A DNA stretch of 6,691 nucleotides, from positions 12,780-19,470 of the forward strand of contig DMZT01000084.1 of the NCBI GenBank assembly GCA_003484865.1. Direction: 5' to 3'. Both the position numbers and the translations under genes were made by a program. How positions within the stretch are numbered: position 1 is the first letter of the stretch; the number at the start of each line of letters is the position of its first letter. Shown here piece after piece: positions 1 to 5,296 of the stretch. The notes under the pieces were generated by a model that ran no database searches, was not told the origin of the DNA, and saw nothing but the letters and a program-made list of their open reading frames with translations. The DNA is from Stenotrophomonas sp. (GTDB lineage Bacteria > Pseudomonadota > Gammaproteobacteria > Xanthomonadales > Xanthomonadaceae).

Positions 1-14
1 CGCTCTTCCGATCT
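1..14. other. Residual Illumina adapter at contig edge (artefact)
   Basis: The first 14 bases, CGCTCTTCCGATCT, are identical to the 3' end of the Illumina TruSeq universal/Read 1 adapter. The initial C distinguishes it from the Read 2 adapter, which has TGCTCTTCCGATCT. It sits at the very edge of the window and is followed directly by phage coding sequence. It is therefore untrimmed library sequence, and any reading frame crossing it should be cut at base 15. Confidence 0.95.
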
Positions 15-467
15 TACCGTGTTCACCTGCCCGCCCTTGGTCCGCGTGTGGGTGCTGGCGTCGATCGGCGCCACCGCCCATCCATCCGTGATTCCAACGT
101 CCACCGTCCGGAAGATCGCGATCTCCCCCACCTCCACGTTGGCGACCGTGGTTTCGATCTGGACCGCCACACTGCTGACTGCGGCCGTGCCGGTCGGGAA
201 GAGCCATGCACATACGGTCCCGGTCGGCAGGCGTACGGTCTGGCCGGTGGCGCCCGCCGCCCGCACGGTGACGCCGGCGGGCACGTTGAGGCCCAGCACG
301 GCCACGATGCCCGGCACAACAGCCTCAGCCAGGGTGATATTTACGGACAACGCACCGGTGCGGGCGATACGCGCCCGGCGCGCGGGCTTGCCGTCGAACA
401 GCGCCGCGCCTCCGTCTGCCGTCAGCCAGGTCCCACCTACCAGCGCCACCGATTGAGGGGCTGGCAT
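15..467 (-). CDS. Phage tail-region protein, 3'-truncated by contig end
   Basis: This frame starts at ATG 467 and stays open for 151 codons to base 15, where the adapter begins, so the C-terminus is missing. The protein begins MPAPQSVALVGGTWLTADGG and continues with alternating hydrophobic and polar residues rich in V, T, A and G (for example RARIARTGALSVNITLAEAV). That looks like an all-beta, secreted-virion type fold with no membrane segment. The start lies 11 bases after the stop of the preceding minus-strand ORF, with only a weak GGA six bases upstream. I recall proteins of this look next to tail-tip genes in phages of high-GC proteobacteria, but I cannot name the family. Its position after the tail-tip gene suggests a tail tip, fibre or adhesion component (inference). 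Overlapping plus-strand frames have poorer compositions. Confidence 0.72.
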
Positions 468-478
468 TCCATATCCGA

Positions 479-724
479 TCAGCACACGCCTGCGCCCCGC
501 TTCGCAGCGCGAAGCTCGTCCTCATTGCGTTTGAGAGCTCGCACCTGGCGAGCAAGGCACGCGATCAGACGTCGTCTCACAGCCCCCTGATCCGAGACGC
601 AAATAGAATCCAGCGTGTGCATAGCCCCGGCGACTAGGCTCTTGTTGAGGTCACAGGGATCACTGCCTCGCACGCATACCAGTACACGGACGTCGCCCTT
701 TTCAGGATCGAATTGAATGGTCAC
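479..724 (-). CDS. Small phage hypothetical protein (81 aa)
   Basis: I do not recognise this 81-residue protein. It starts at GTG 724, preceded on the minus strand by GGAG with seven bases of spacing. An in-frame stop lies two codons upstream, so no longer start exists. The N-terminal half (MTIQFDPEKGDVRVLVCVRG) looks like beta strands. The C-terminal half is a basic, charged helix (RRRLIACLARQVRALKRNEDELRAAKRG) that could bind nucleic acid or pack as a coiled coil. Five cysteines are present, one of them the last residue. There is no signal peptide. It is followed 11 bases later by the truncated tail-region gene, which supports co-transcription with the late operon. Its first eight bases overlap the start of the opposite-strand ORF at 717. 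Third-position GC (about 62% by hand) is below that of the structural genes. Confidence 0.55.
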   Translation of the reverse strand: MTIQFDPEKGDVRVLVCVRGSDPCDLNKSLVAGAMHTLDSICVSDQGAVRRRLIACLARQVRALKRNEDELRAAKRGAGVC

Positions 725-1103
725 GGTTTATCTCCAAGAAGCAAGGGCCATCCTTGCAGAGCTGCAACGGATACATAGGGAGTTTGAGGAGCTGATGAGC
801 GCCGGCGATCGCCTGGCGAATAGCCGTTCCTACGAAGTCGAGGAGGTCCGGGTACGACTCGCTGAACTGAAGGTCTATCTCAAGGAGCGCAGCAGCAACC
901 CCACCATTGATGGCCATAAGCGCGCGGCGACGATTCTCGAGTCGGCCTTCTTCGATCCTGCTGTTCGGTCCGCTTCCGCCCACTTCTGCCTAAGGGTGAA
1001 CGCTCCGGCGTCTCAGTGGGTTTCCGGGCTTTACGAAGCCTCGTCGGATATCTCCTACTACGTCTGTCAGCTCGAAGCTCACATCGCCGAATATAAGCAT
1101 TAG
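717..1103 (+). CDS. Plus-strand orphan ORF, possible moron (128 aa)
   Basis: This is the only plausible gene against the operon direction. ATG 717 has an AGGA nine bases upstream, and the TAG at 1101-1103 overlaps the TAA of the tail-tip gene (1100-1102). It therefore exactly fills the gap between its neighbours. The protein is soluble. The N-terminal two-thirds is a long amphipathic helix or coiled coil (AILAELQRIHREFEELM, then EVEEVRVRLAELKVYLKER). A short loop and a second helical, aromatic-rich part follow (WVSGLYEASSDISYYVCQLE). I recognise no family or catalytic motif. GC is about 58% by hand count. GC at codon positions 1, 2 and 3 is roughly 63, 45 and 67%, which fits coding but does not exclude the antisense frame. 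A gene opposite to a late operon would need its own promoter, and I found no convincing one. Cargo such as exclusion or defence is only a guess. Confidence 0.55.
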   Translation: MVTVYLQEARAILAELQRIHREFEELMSAGDRLANSRSYEVEEVRVRLAELKVYLKERSSNPTIDGHKRAATILESAFFDPAVRSASAHFCLRVNAPASQWVSGLYEASSDISYYVCQLEAHIAEYKH

Positions 1104-3067
1104 CCCCACATTGTCAGGACCACGTCGCCCGTGGCCGGGTTGCGCTCCACGCGCCGTACCAGCACCGCCTTGCCCTCTTCCAGGCCGTACCGCGGGTACG
1201 TCAGGCGGCCGATCTGGCCGGGCTGCGGCGCCAAGCTCTGATCACCGCGCACCGTCACCTGGTAGAAGAACCGCTGCTGCCGGTACATGCCCACCACCCG
1301 GTCGATCTCCGACTGCGCGTCGGCTGCGTTCCAGAAGAGCGAGATCACCGGATCTGCCGCGTCCGCCCGGCGATAATGCTGGTGCAGCACCCCGCCTCCG
1401 TAAACCTGTGCGCGGAACAGGCCGCTCAGCTCGTCGCGTCGCGCCTGAGGAACGTCCACCACATCCGTGACCAGATCCGAAGCGGCCAACGCCTGAGCGT
1501 TCGGCCGGTAGGCCATGCGGCGCGTCAGGTTCGGTGCGTCGTCTGGCACGGCGAGCAGATCCTCGGCCATGTCGTTGGCCGTGAGCTCGAACGCCGGAGC
1601 ACCGGAGATCGTCTCGGGGGCAACCACCCGGGTGAAGCGCAGCACGCCGGTGGCGTCCTGGTAGCAGGCCGCACCGTAGCTCGGAAGGATGGCGTTCATG
1701 GCGTCCCGCCCGGTGATCGCATTACCAGCGTAGTAGCCCACGCCTGCGTAGCCGGTTGCAGCATCCACTGCGGCGCAGTCGCCGCCCGACCATGAGGTTT
1801 TGCCCAGGCGGCCCATGATGTCCGCCATCGCCTGCTGCAGCGTGGCCGGGCGCTGGCCGGGCCCAACGCTGGAGAGGTCGGCCACCACCGGTGTGACCGG
1901 CGGCGACTTCATGATGAGCTGCTGCCCGTCGGGCGACAGAGAGAACGTGCCCGGCTCCATGAGGTCACCGCGGTCCATCACCGCATCGGTGTAGACCAGG
2001 CCGTCGGCCACGAACATCGCCGTCGCATCCGAATTGGCACCCATCGCCGGCACGCTGGCCACCGCCCCTATCACGACCGGCTGCGGCTTCCATGCCAAGG
2101 CGGCGATGTTGGGCATGAAGACGCCGCGGTTGATCGTCTCGTCCAGATCGTCGTGAGCATCGCGGAAGTGAACCGTCTTGCTGCCGTCGTCGTTGATCTC
2201 GATGCGGTCCACGGTGAAGCGGAACAGGGCAGAGGTGTCCGCCAGCATGCCGGCGGAGCTGCCTGCCCGGATCTGGACCGGCATCCCTGAGGCGCCGGAC
2301 AGCGCCAGGCTGTCGAGCAGCCCCTCGGCGTCGAGAACCACGCACTCAGCAGCACTGGTCTGGGTGACCGGGTCGCCGCCCCAAGGCCAGAAGTTGATCT
2401 CGCTGATCAGGCTCACCCCTTCGGCGATCAGCCCCTCGTAGCGTGCGTTGGCCGGCAGGTCGCCCGGTGCAGTCAGCCAGTCCACGTCGGACAGGCGGGT
2501 GACGGGCCCGGAGGCCTTGGCCACCTTCCAGCCTGCGAGCGCAGCCGGCCCCCGCGCATTCCACTGCCCGGCGTTCACCACCATGCACAGACCGCCAGCC
2601 TTACTCGCCGCTAGCGCGGCGGCAAAGTGCAACGGGCCAGCCAGAGTGATATCCCGCTGATGAACCTGCGTGGCCCCCAGGTAGAACTGCATCCGGGTCG
2701 GTGTGCCGAAGACCAACCGCAGCCCAGCGATGTCACCGGGCTTGGCGATCGGCAAGCCGCTGGCGACAGCCGCGCCGTTCAACATCACTCGCCCCGTTCC
2801 CAGCTCCCATCCGACGCCCGCAGCCGTAGCCCCCGGGTAGGTATTGAGCGGCGCTGTCGCCGTGACAATGCCGACCACTGCCGACATCGGATCGTCGCCC
2901 CAAACGGCGAACTCGACCCCCACCGTTCCCGTGCTTTGCGCCACGTCCGACTTGGCCATGCGGCTGATATTGGCCGCGGCGGTGGTGGCCAGTGTGAGGC
3001 CGCCGTCTCGCGCCGCCAGCAGCGGGCCGATGGGAACCGCCGCGAAGCGCCCGAAATTGTCAGCCAT
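1100..3067 (-). CDS. Phage tail-tip/hub-like protein with SPRY-like N-terminus
   Basis: This 655-residue protein starts at ATG 3067, with GGGA about seven bases upstream and the stop of the preceding ORF four bases away. Residues about 45-175 resemble a SPRY/B30.2 beta-sandwich: VGVEFAVWG, then VGWELGTGRVMLNG at 85-98, KPGDIAGLRLVF at 109-120 and MQFYLGA at 126-132. From about 205 onward (YEGLIAEGVSLISEINFWPW) the sequence has the look of phage tail hub or receptor-binding platform proteins. It has repeated beta modules, a helix around RPATLQQAMADIMGRLGKTS, and the C-terminal segment GQIGRLTYPRYGLEEGKAVL ending VVLTMWG. It lacks the long coiled coil and hydrophobic segments of a tape measure protein. 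It follows the GT chaperone directly, where a tape measure would be expected. The tail-tip role is inferred from position and general resemblance; the SPRY call is by eye. Confidence 0.78.
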   Translation of the reverse strand: MADNFGRFAAVPIGPLLAARDGGLTLATTAAANISRMAKSDVAQSTGTVGVEFAVWGDDPMSAVVGIVTATAPLNTYPGATAAGVGWELGTGRVMLNGAAVASGLPIAKPGDIAGLRLVFGTPTRMQFYLGATQVHQRDITLAGPLHFAAALAASKAGGLCMVVNAGQWNARGPAALAGWKVAKASGPVTRLSDVDWLTAPGDLPANARYEGLIAEGVSLISEINFWPWGGDPVTQTSAAECVVLDAEGLLDSLALSGASGMPVQIRAGSSAGMLADTSALFRFTVDRIEINDDGSKTVHFRDAHDDLDETINRGVFMPNIAALAWKPQPVVIGAVASVPAMGANSDATAMFVADGLVYTDAVMDRGDLMEPGTFSLSPDGQQLIMKSPPVTPVVADLSSVGPGQRPATLQQAMADIMGRLGKTSWSGGDCAAVDAATGYAGVGYYAGNAITGRDAMNAILPSYGAACYQDATGVLRFTRVVAPETISGAPAFELTANDMAEDLLAVPDDAPNLTRRMAYRPNAQALAASDLVTDVVDVPQARRDELSGLFRAQVYGGGVLHQHYRRADAADPVISLFWNAADAQSEIDRVVGMYRQQRFFYQVTVRGDQSLAPQPGQIGRLTYPRYGLEEGKAVLVRRVERNPATGDVVLTMWG

Positions 3068-3070
3068 TGG

Positions 3071-3370
3071 TCATCCCAGTGAATCGAACCAGTCCTGCGC
3101 CTCGTCATCGTCCGACCGGGGCACCAGCACGTCCATGAAGTCCTGCATGCCGCGCTTCGTGCCTGCTTGGCTGTGCGCGGCGAAGGTGAAGGCAGCGAAT
3201 GCGGCCGGCTTGATGTGCAGCCCCACCGGATCGATGGGGTTTCGCTTGTGGAACTCCCACCACCGCAGGAACTCCTTGCGCGACATGGTCCCGCGCAGCT
3301 CGGCCACCGTGCGATGCAGATGACCGGCCAGCACATGCCAGAACCAGTCCTCGCCCCGCTGCCTTAGGCG
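3071..3370 (-). CDS. Tail assembly chaperone T domain, expressed as GT frameshift fusion
   Basis: This is the downstream half of a lambda-type G/GT pair. A -1 slip at the GGGAAAC heptamer re-reads base 3370 and enters this frame. It adds 99 residues (RLRQRGEDWFWHVLAGHLHR...DWFDSLG) to the G protein, giving a fusion of about 223 residues. The stretch before the first possible start (GTG 3334), EDWFWHVLAGHLHRTVAEL, reads as continuous folded protein, which argues for the frameshift instead of independent initiation. The motif TMSRKEFLRWWEFHKRNPI and the tail IKPAAFAAFTFAAHSQAG match the general pattern of minor tail protein T/GpGT C-terminal domains. In lambda, GT binds the tape measure through G and recruits tail tube subunits through T, and it is absent from the virion. 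If GTG 3334 is used instead, the product is 87 residues. The stop lies four bases before the next gene. Confidence 0.8.
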   Translation of the reverse strand, partial: RLRQRGEDWFWHVLAGHLHRTVAELRGTMSRKEFLRWWEFHKRNPIDPVGLHIKPAAFAAFTFAAHSQAGTKRGMQDFMDVLVPRSDDDEAQDWFDSLG

Positions 3371-3741
3371 TTTCCCGCCTCGGCCTGGGCGTCAGCGGCC
3401 TTGTCGCCGAAGCCCGAGTGCTTCATGGCCACCTGCTGCAGCTCGGCGGCCACCAGCGGCTTCAGCTGTGCCGCCTGGGCGTCCGTCATCACCGGCTTGC
3501 CGTTCTCGTCGCAGATGGTCGCCGCGATCAGCTTGGCGCGATCGCCGTCCTGGAAAAGCTTGCGGAACTCCGCATCCGGCAGTTCGCGCACGTGGAACTG
3601 CGCCTTGTCGCCGCTGGGCAGGGTGATGGTGTCCGCATGCACGTCCTTGGAGGCGAACATGCCCAGGCTGGTGAATGCCTGGAGCACGGATTGTTCGGTG
3701 GCGCGCGTATCGGTCGCCGGGGTGTCGTTGGTCTTGCTCAT
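3364..3741 (-). CDS. Tail assembly chaperone, lambda gpG-like
   Basis: This 125-residue protein is the unshifted product of the G/GT pair. I chose ATG 3741 (MSKTNDTPATD) because AGGA lies eight bases upstream. The longer GTG 3771 start has no ribosome binding site. After a polar, threonine-rich N-terminus the core is SVLQAFTSLGMFASKDV, TITLPSGDKAQFHVRELPDA and EFRKLFQDGDRAKLIAATIC. That beta hairpin followed by helices is typical of phage tail assembly chaperones. The end is alanine-rich (DKAADAQAEAGNA). Two codons before the TAA stop is the heptamer GGGAAAC, in the correct X XXY YYZ phase for -1 frameshifting into the T frame. The product is expected to be the excess chaperone that coats the tape measure in the cytoplasm during tail assembly. 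Confidence 0.88.
   Translation of the reverse strand: MSKTNDTPATDTRATEQSVLQAFTSLGMFASKDVHADTITLPSGDKAQFHVRELPDAEFRKLFQDGDRAKLIAATICDENGKPVMTDAQAAQLKPLVAAELQQVAMKHSGFGDKAADAQAEAGNA
3370..3376 (-). promoter_or_regulatory. Programmed -1 ribosomal frameshift slippery site GGGAAAC
   Basis: On the minus strand the zero-frame codons are GCG GGA AAC GCC TAA, so G GGA AAC forms a canonical X XXY YYZ slippery heptamer. Lambda uses the related GGGAAAG at the same place. A -1 slip leads straight into the T frame, which is open for 99 codons. A small GCC/GGC stem flanks the TAA just downstream, but I see no strong pseudoknot. The shift ratio cannot be judged from sequence. Confidence 0.85.
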
Positions 3742-3815
3742 GGGCCGTTTCCTGAAATGGTGGCTGGGCACGCAGGCCGCGCACGGCTAACACGCGGGGG
3801 TTGCCGCGCACCCGG

Positions 3816-3842
3816 CCAAAGAGAAAGCCCGCCGAAGCGGGC
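3816..3842 (-). terminator. Intrinsic terminator after tail tube gene (UUCG tetraloop)
   Basis: On the minus strand a perfect 6 bp stem, GCCCGC/GCGGGC (3827-3842), closes a TTCG loop, giving the very stable C(UUCG)G tetraloop. It is followed by TTTCTCTTT. The stem begins 28 bases after the tail tube stop codon and lies upstream of the chaperone start at 3741. It should terminate or attenuate transcription, or protect the 3' end of the abundant tail tube mRNA. Confidence 0.85.
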
Positions 3843-3869
3843 CGAAAGAGAGAGCGCCGTTTATCTGGG

Positions 3870-4346
3870 TCAGGGGTTGCCGTTGGGACGATTGGTCTTG
3901 ACGGGGCCGGTCCCGCGGATCGTGATGGTTCCCTTCCAGATGTCGTTGTCGGCCACGTTCACTGCGAAGTTCTGGACGAAGCCCTGGAACTGCTTGGATA
4001 CCACAGTGGTCGGCGGCGTGATCTTTCCGGCAACGGCGACCGGCTTGGGGACACCGGCCGTTTCGCTCAGCGGGGCGGCAACCAGGAAGTCCACCACGGC
4101 GCCGGTCTCGTGCAGCGCCTCGATCTTCTCGTGGTCGACCGGGTCGTAGTTGATCTCGATGGTGGTGCTACCAGTGGCCTTACGGCCGGCGACGAACTGA
4201 TCCCAGTCGTCGTCGAAGTCGGAGATATCGATCTCCGACGCCTGGCCGTCGGGGAAGCCGACCGAGCGCAGGCGGGTCACCTTGATGACTTCGGCCGCGC
4301 CGATCGCGATGAACAGCTGGGAATGCTTGGACTTCAAAACGCCCAT
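3870..4346 (-). CDS. Major tail tube protein
   Basis: This 158-residue protein starts at ATG 4346 with a strong AGAGGT eight bases upstream. Key stretches are EVIKVTRLRSVGFPDGQ, SEIDISDFDDDWDQFVAG, TGSTTIEINYDPVDHEKIE, VVDFLVAAPLSE and the closing beta segment DNDIWKGTITIRGTGPV. This is the pattern of lambda gpV/T1-type tail tube proteins: a beta-sandwich with an acidic loop near the N-terminus, a helix after NYDP, and a final strand pair. The length is normal for a tube protein without an added Ig-like domain. It polymerises as hexameric rings around the tape measure to form the DNA channel. It lies exactly where lambda V lies, between the tail terminator and the chaperone. It is unusual in having an intrinsic terminator on each side, which would set its mRNA level apart from its neighbours. 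Confidence 0.88.
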   Translation of the reverse strand: MGVLKSKHSQLFIAIGAAEVIKVTRLRSVGFPDGQASEIDISDFDDDWDQFVAGRKATGSTTIEINYDPVDHEKIEALHETGAVVDFLVAAPLSETAGVPKPVAVAGKITPPTTVVSKQFQGFVQNFAVNVADNDIWKGTITIRGTGPVKTNRPNGNP

Positions 4347-4367
4347 TGCGGTTTACCTCTTGTAGAA

Positions 4368-4382
4368 GCCCGGTCGCCGGGC
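4368..4382 (-). other. Leader stem-loop before tail tube gene
   Basis: GCCCGG (4368-4373) and CCGGGC (4377-4382) form a 6 bp GC-only stem with a 3-base loop. It lies directly after the T-tract of the upstream terminator and seven bases ahead of the tail tube ribosome binding site (ACCTCT on the plus strand, 4355-4360). It would be at or near the 5' end of a tail tube transcript made or processed here. It could stabilise that mRNA or act as a second termination hairpin followed by TTCT. The function is inferred. Confidence 0.5.
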
Positions 4383-4384
4383 AC

Positions 4385-4405
4385 AAAAAAACCGGCTTGC
4401 GCCGG
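4385..4405 (-). terminator. Intrinsic terminator before tail tube gene (GCAA tetraloop)
   Basis: On the minus strand CCGGC/GCCGG (4392-4405) closes a GCAA (GNRA-type) tetraloop and is followed at once by seven Ts (plus-strand A-tract 4385-4391). An alternative pairing AACCG/CGGTT (4390-4394 with 4406-4410) is also possible. It begins about 20 bases after the stop of the DUF3168 gene and precedes the tail tube start. This is a classical rho-independent terminator, probably leaky because essential tail genes follow. Confidence 0.85.
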
Positions 4406-4430
4406 CGGTTGGGATTGCGAAGTTGGCCGG

Positions 4431-4790
4431 CTACCGGATGGCCAGCAGCCGCACGTCGAAGGAAATGCCGAAGGCGCCGGTGTCGTCGTCATCGGGCGTG
4501 GGGTTGTAGGACTCGATACTGCCGTGTCGCTCCACCTCATCGCGGATGGACAAGGCAGCGGCGTTCGCCTGGCTCGCGCCGTCGCCCCACACGGTGAGGC
4601 GAACGCGCCAGCCGTCCGCCGGCGGAGGATCGGAAAGCTGCGCCAGCGGTGACCCGCCCACGACGCTCCACGTCGCGTAGGGCAGCGCCGCACCCTCGGG
4701 CGCCACCCCGGGCCACACGCGAATCGGGTCGCCCAACAGCGCGCGCACAGGACCGCTCGCCTGCAAGATCGATTGGATCGGAGGAATCAT
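4431..4790 (-). CDS. DUF3168 tail completion/terminator-like protein
   Basis: This is a 119-residue protein with start ATG 4790 (MIPPIQSILQASGPVRALLG). The start overlaps the previous stop as TGATG, which argues for translational coupling and against the longer in-frame start at 4838. The sequence shows the usual layout of the DUF3168/gpU-like family: an N-terminal helix with VRALLG, the segment RVWPGVAPEGAALPYATWSV, a strand WRVRLTVWGD, a helix ASQANAAALSIRDEVERHG, and a C-terminal strand GISFDVRLLAI. Members cap the head-proximal end of the tail tube and stop its polymerisation, joining it to the head-closure protein. The position just before the tail tube gene corresponds to lambda U. The family call rests on pattern and synteny. 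Confidence 0.83.
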   Translation of the reverse strand: MIPPIQSILQASGPVRALLGDPIRVWPGVAPEGAALPYATWSVVGGSPLAQLSDPPPADGWRVRLTVWGDGASQANAAALSIRDEVERHGSIESYNPTPDDDDTGAFGISFDVRLLAIR

Positions 4791-5296
4791 CACAGTATCC
4801 AGCCTTGCCGTTTCAGCGCGCGAGTGATCGCGATCCACGTTTCATTGATGATCGCCTGGGCCGCTTGCGGACCACGGGCTTCCGCCGAGGGCGTCAGGAA
4901 TGGCTTTGCCGCCATCTTCTTGGTCCCGAACTCAACGTGCCGCCAGTAGTGTGCCCAGCCGGTGGTTTCATAAACCTTGCCGACGCGGCGCAGGCGCTGG
5001 TTTCGCTTCGTGTTCGAGTACTTGGCCTTTCGGCCAACCCGGACGCCGACGGTGAAATACTCCCCGTCCTTGCCCACACCTGCTCGCCGCCGGTTTCTCG
5101 CGTTGGCTCTGCGGACCACGATTTCGCTGGCAAGGAATCCGGAATGCTTCACCACACGGTTCCGCGCCTCATCACGAATGATGTTGCCGCCCTTGCGCAT
5201 GCCGGTGCGCAGTGGCTTCCCACGGACCTCGTCCGGCAAGCCGCGCAGCGTCGTCAAAAGGCCCTTCAGACCATGCAGCTGTAGTTCTTCAGCCAT
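4790..5296 (-). CDS. HK97 gp10-like head-tail/tail completion protein
   Basis: This is a 168-residue protein with start ATG 5296 (MAEELQLHGLKGLLTTLRGL). The start overlaps the previous stop by eight bases and has GGGGA just upstream; the longer start at 5341 would run 53 bases into the preceding gene. The N-terminal LHGLKGLLTTLRGLPDEV followed by a basic segment around MRKGGNIIRDEARNRV is characteristic of the HK97-gp10_like family (lambda Z position). So is the C-terminal HYWRHVEFGTKKMAAKPFLTP, with the family's E-x-G-T and P-F-x-x-P elements. The middle is very basic (NARNRRRAGVG, RKAKYSNTKRNQRLRRVGK), as in several members. It acts at the head-tail junction during tail completion. The stop is shared with the start of the DUF3168 gene. 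Confidence 0.88.
   Translation of the reverse strand: MAEELQLHGLKGLLTTLRGLPDEVRGKPLRTGMRKGGNIIRDEARNRVVKHSGFLASEIVVRRANARNRRRAGVGKDGEYFTVGVRVGRKAKYSNTKRNQRLRRVGKVYETTGWAHYWRHVEFGTKKMAAKPFLTPSAEARGPQAAQAIINETWIAITRALKRQGWIL

Noticed and set aside
19..590. Plus-strand ORFs 19-456 and 48-590
   Set aside because: They are rich in A, P, T and R with no fold-like pattern and lie antisense to the minus-strand frames at 15-467 and 479-724, which have better composition and operon spacing.
600..716. Promoter for the plus-strand ORF
   Set aside because: TTG-containing -35-like words near 642-650 have no acceptable -10 partner at 16-18 bases, so no promoter was called.
702..983. Minus-strand 93-residue ORF opposite the plus-strand 128-residue ORF
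   Set aside because: It shares codon second positions with the plus ORF, so it mirrors its hydropathy. It leaves 116 bases unexplained before the tail-tip stop and overlaps the next ORF by 23 bases. Codon-position GC does not decide between the two, so this remains the main alternative.
2785..3336. Minus-strand ORF of 183 residues overlapping T and the tail-tip gene
   Set aside because: It is a shadow frame rich in R, S and W. The T frame and the tail-tip frame explain the same bases with coherent proteins.
3742..3771. GTG 3771 start for chaperone G
   Set aside because: No ribosome binding site precedes it, while ATG 3741 has AGGA at good spacing.
3793..3808. CGCGG/CCGCG stem-loop in the chaperone leader
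   Set aside because: A 5 bp GC stem is common by chance at this GC content, and it is not followed by a T-tract.
3801..4652. Plus-strand ORF of 283 residues
   Set aside because: It crosses two terminators and is antisense to the tail tube and DUF3168 genes. Its composition is typical of high-GC shadow frames.
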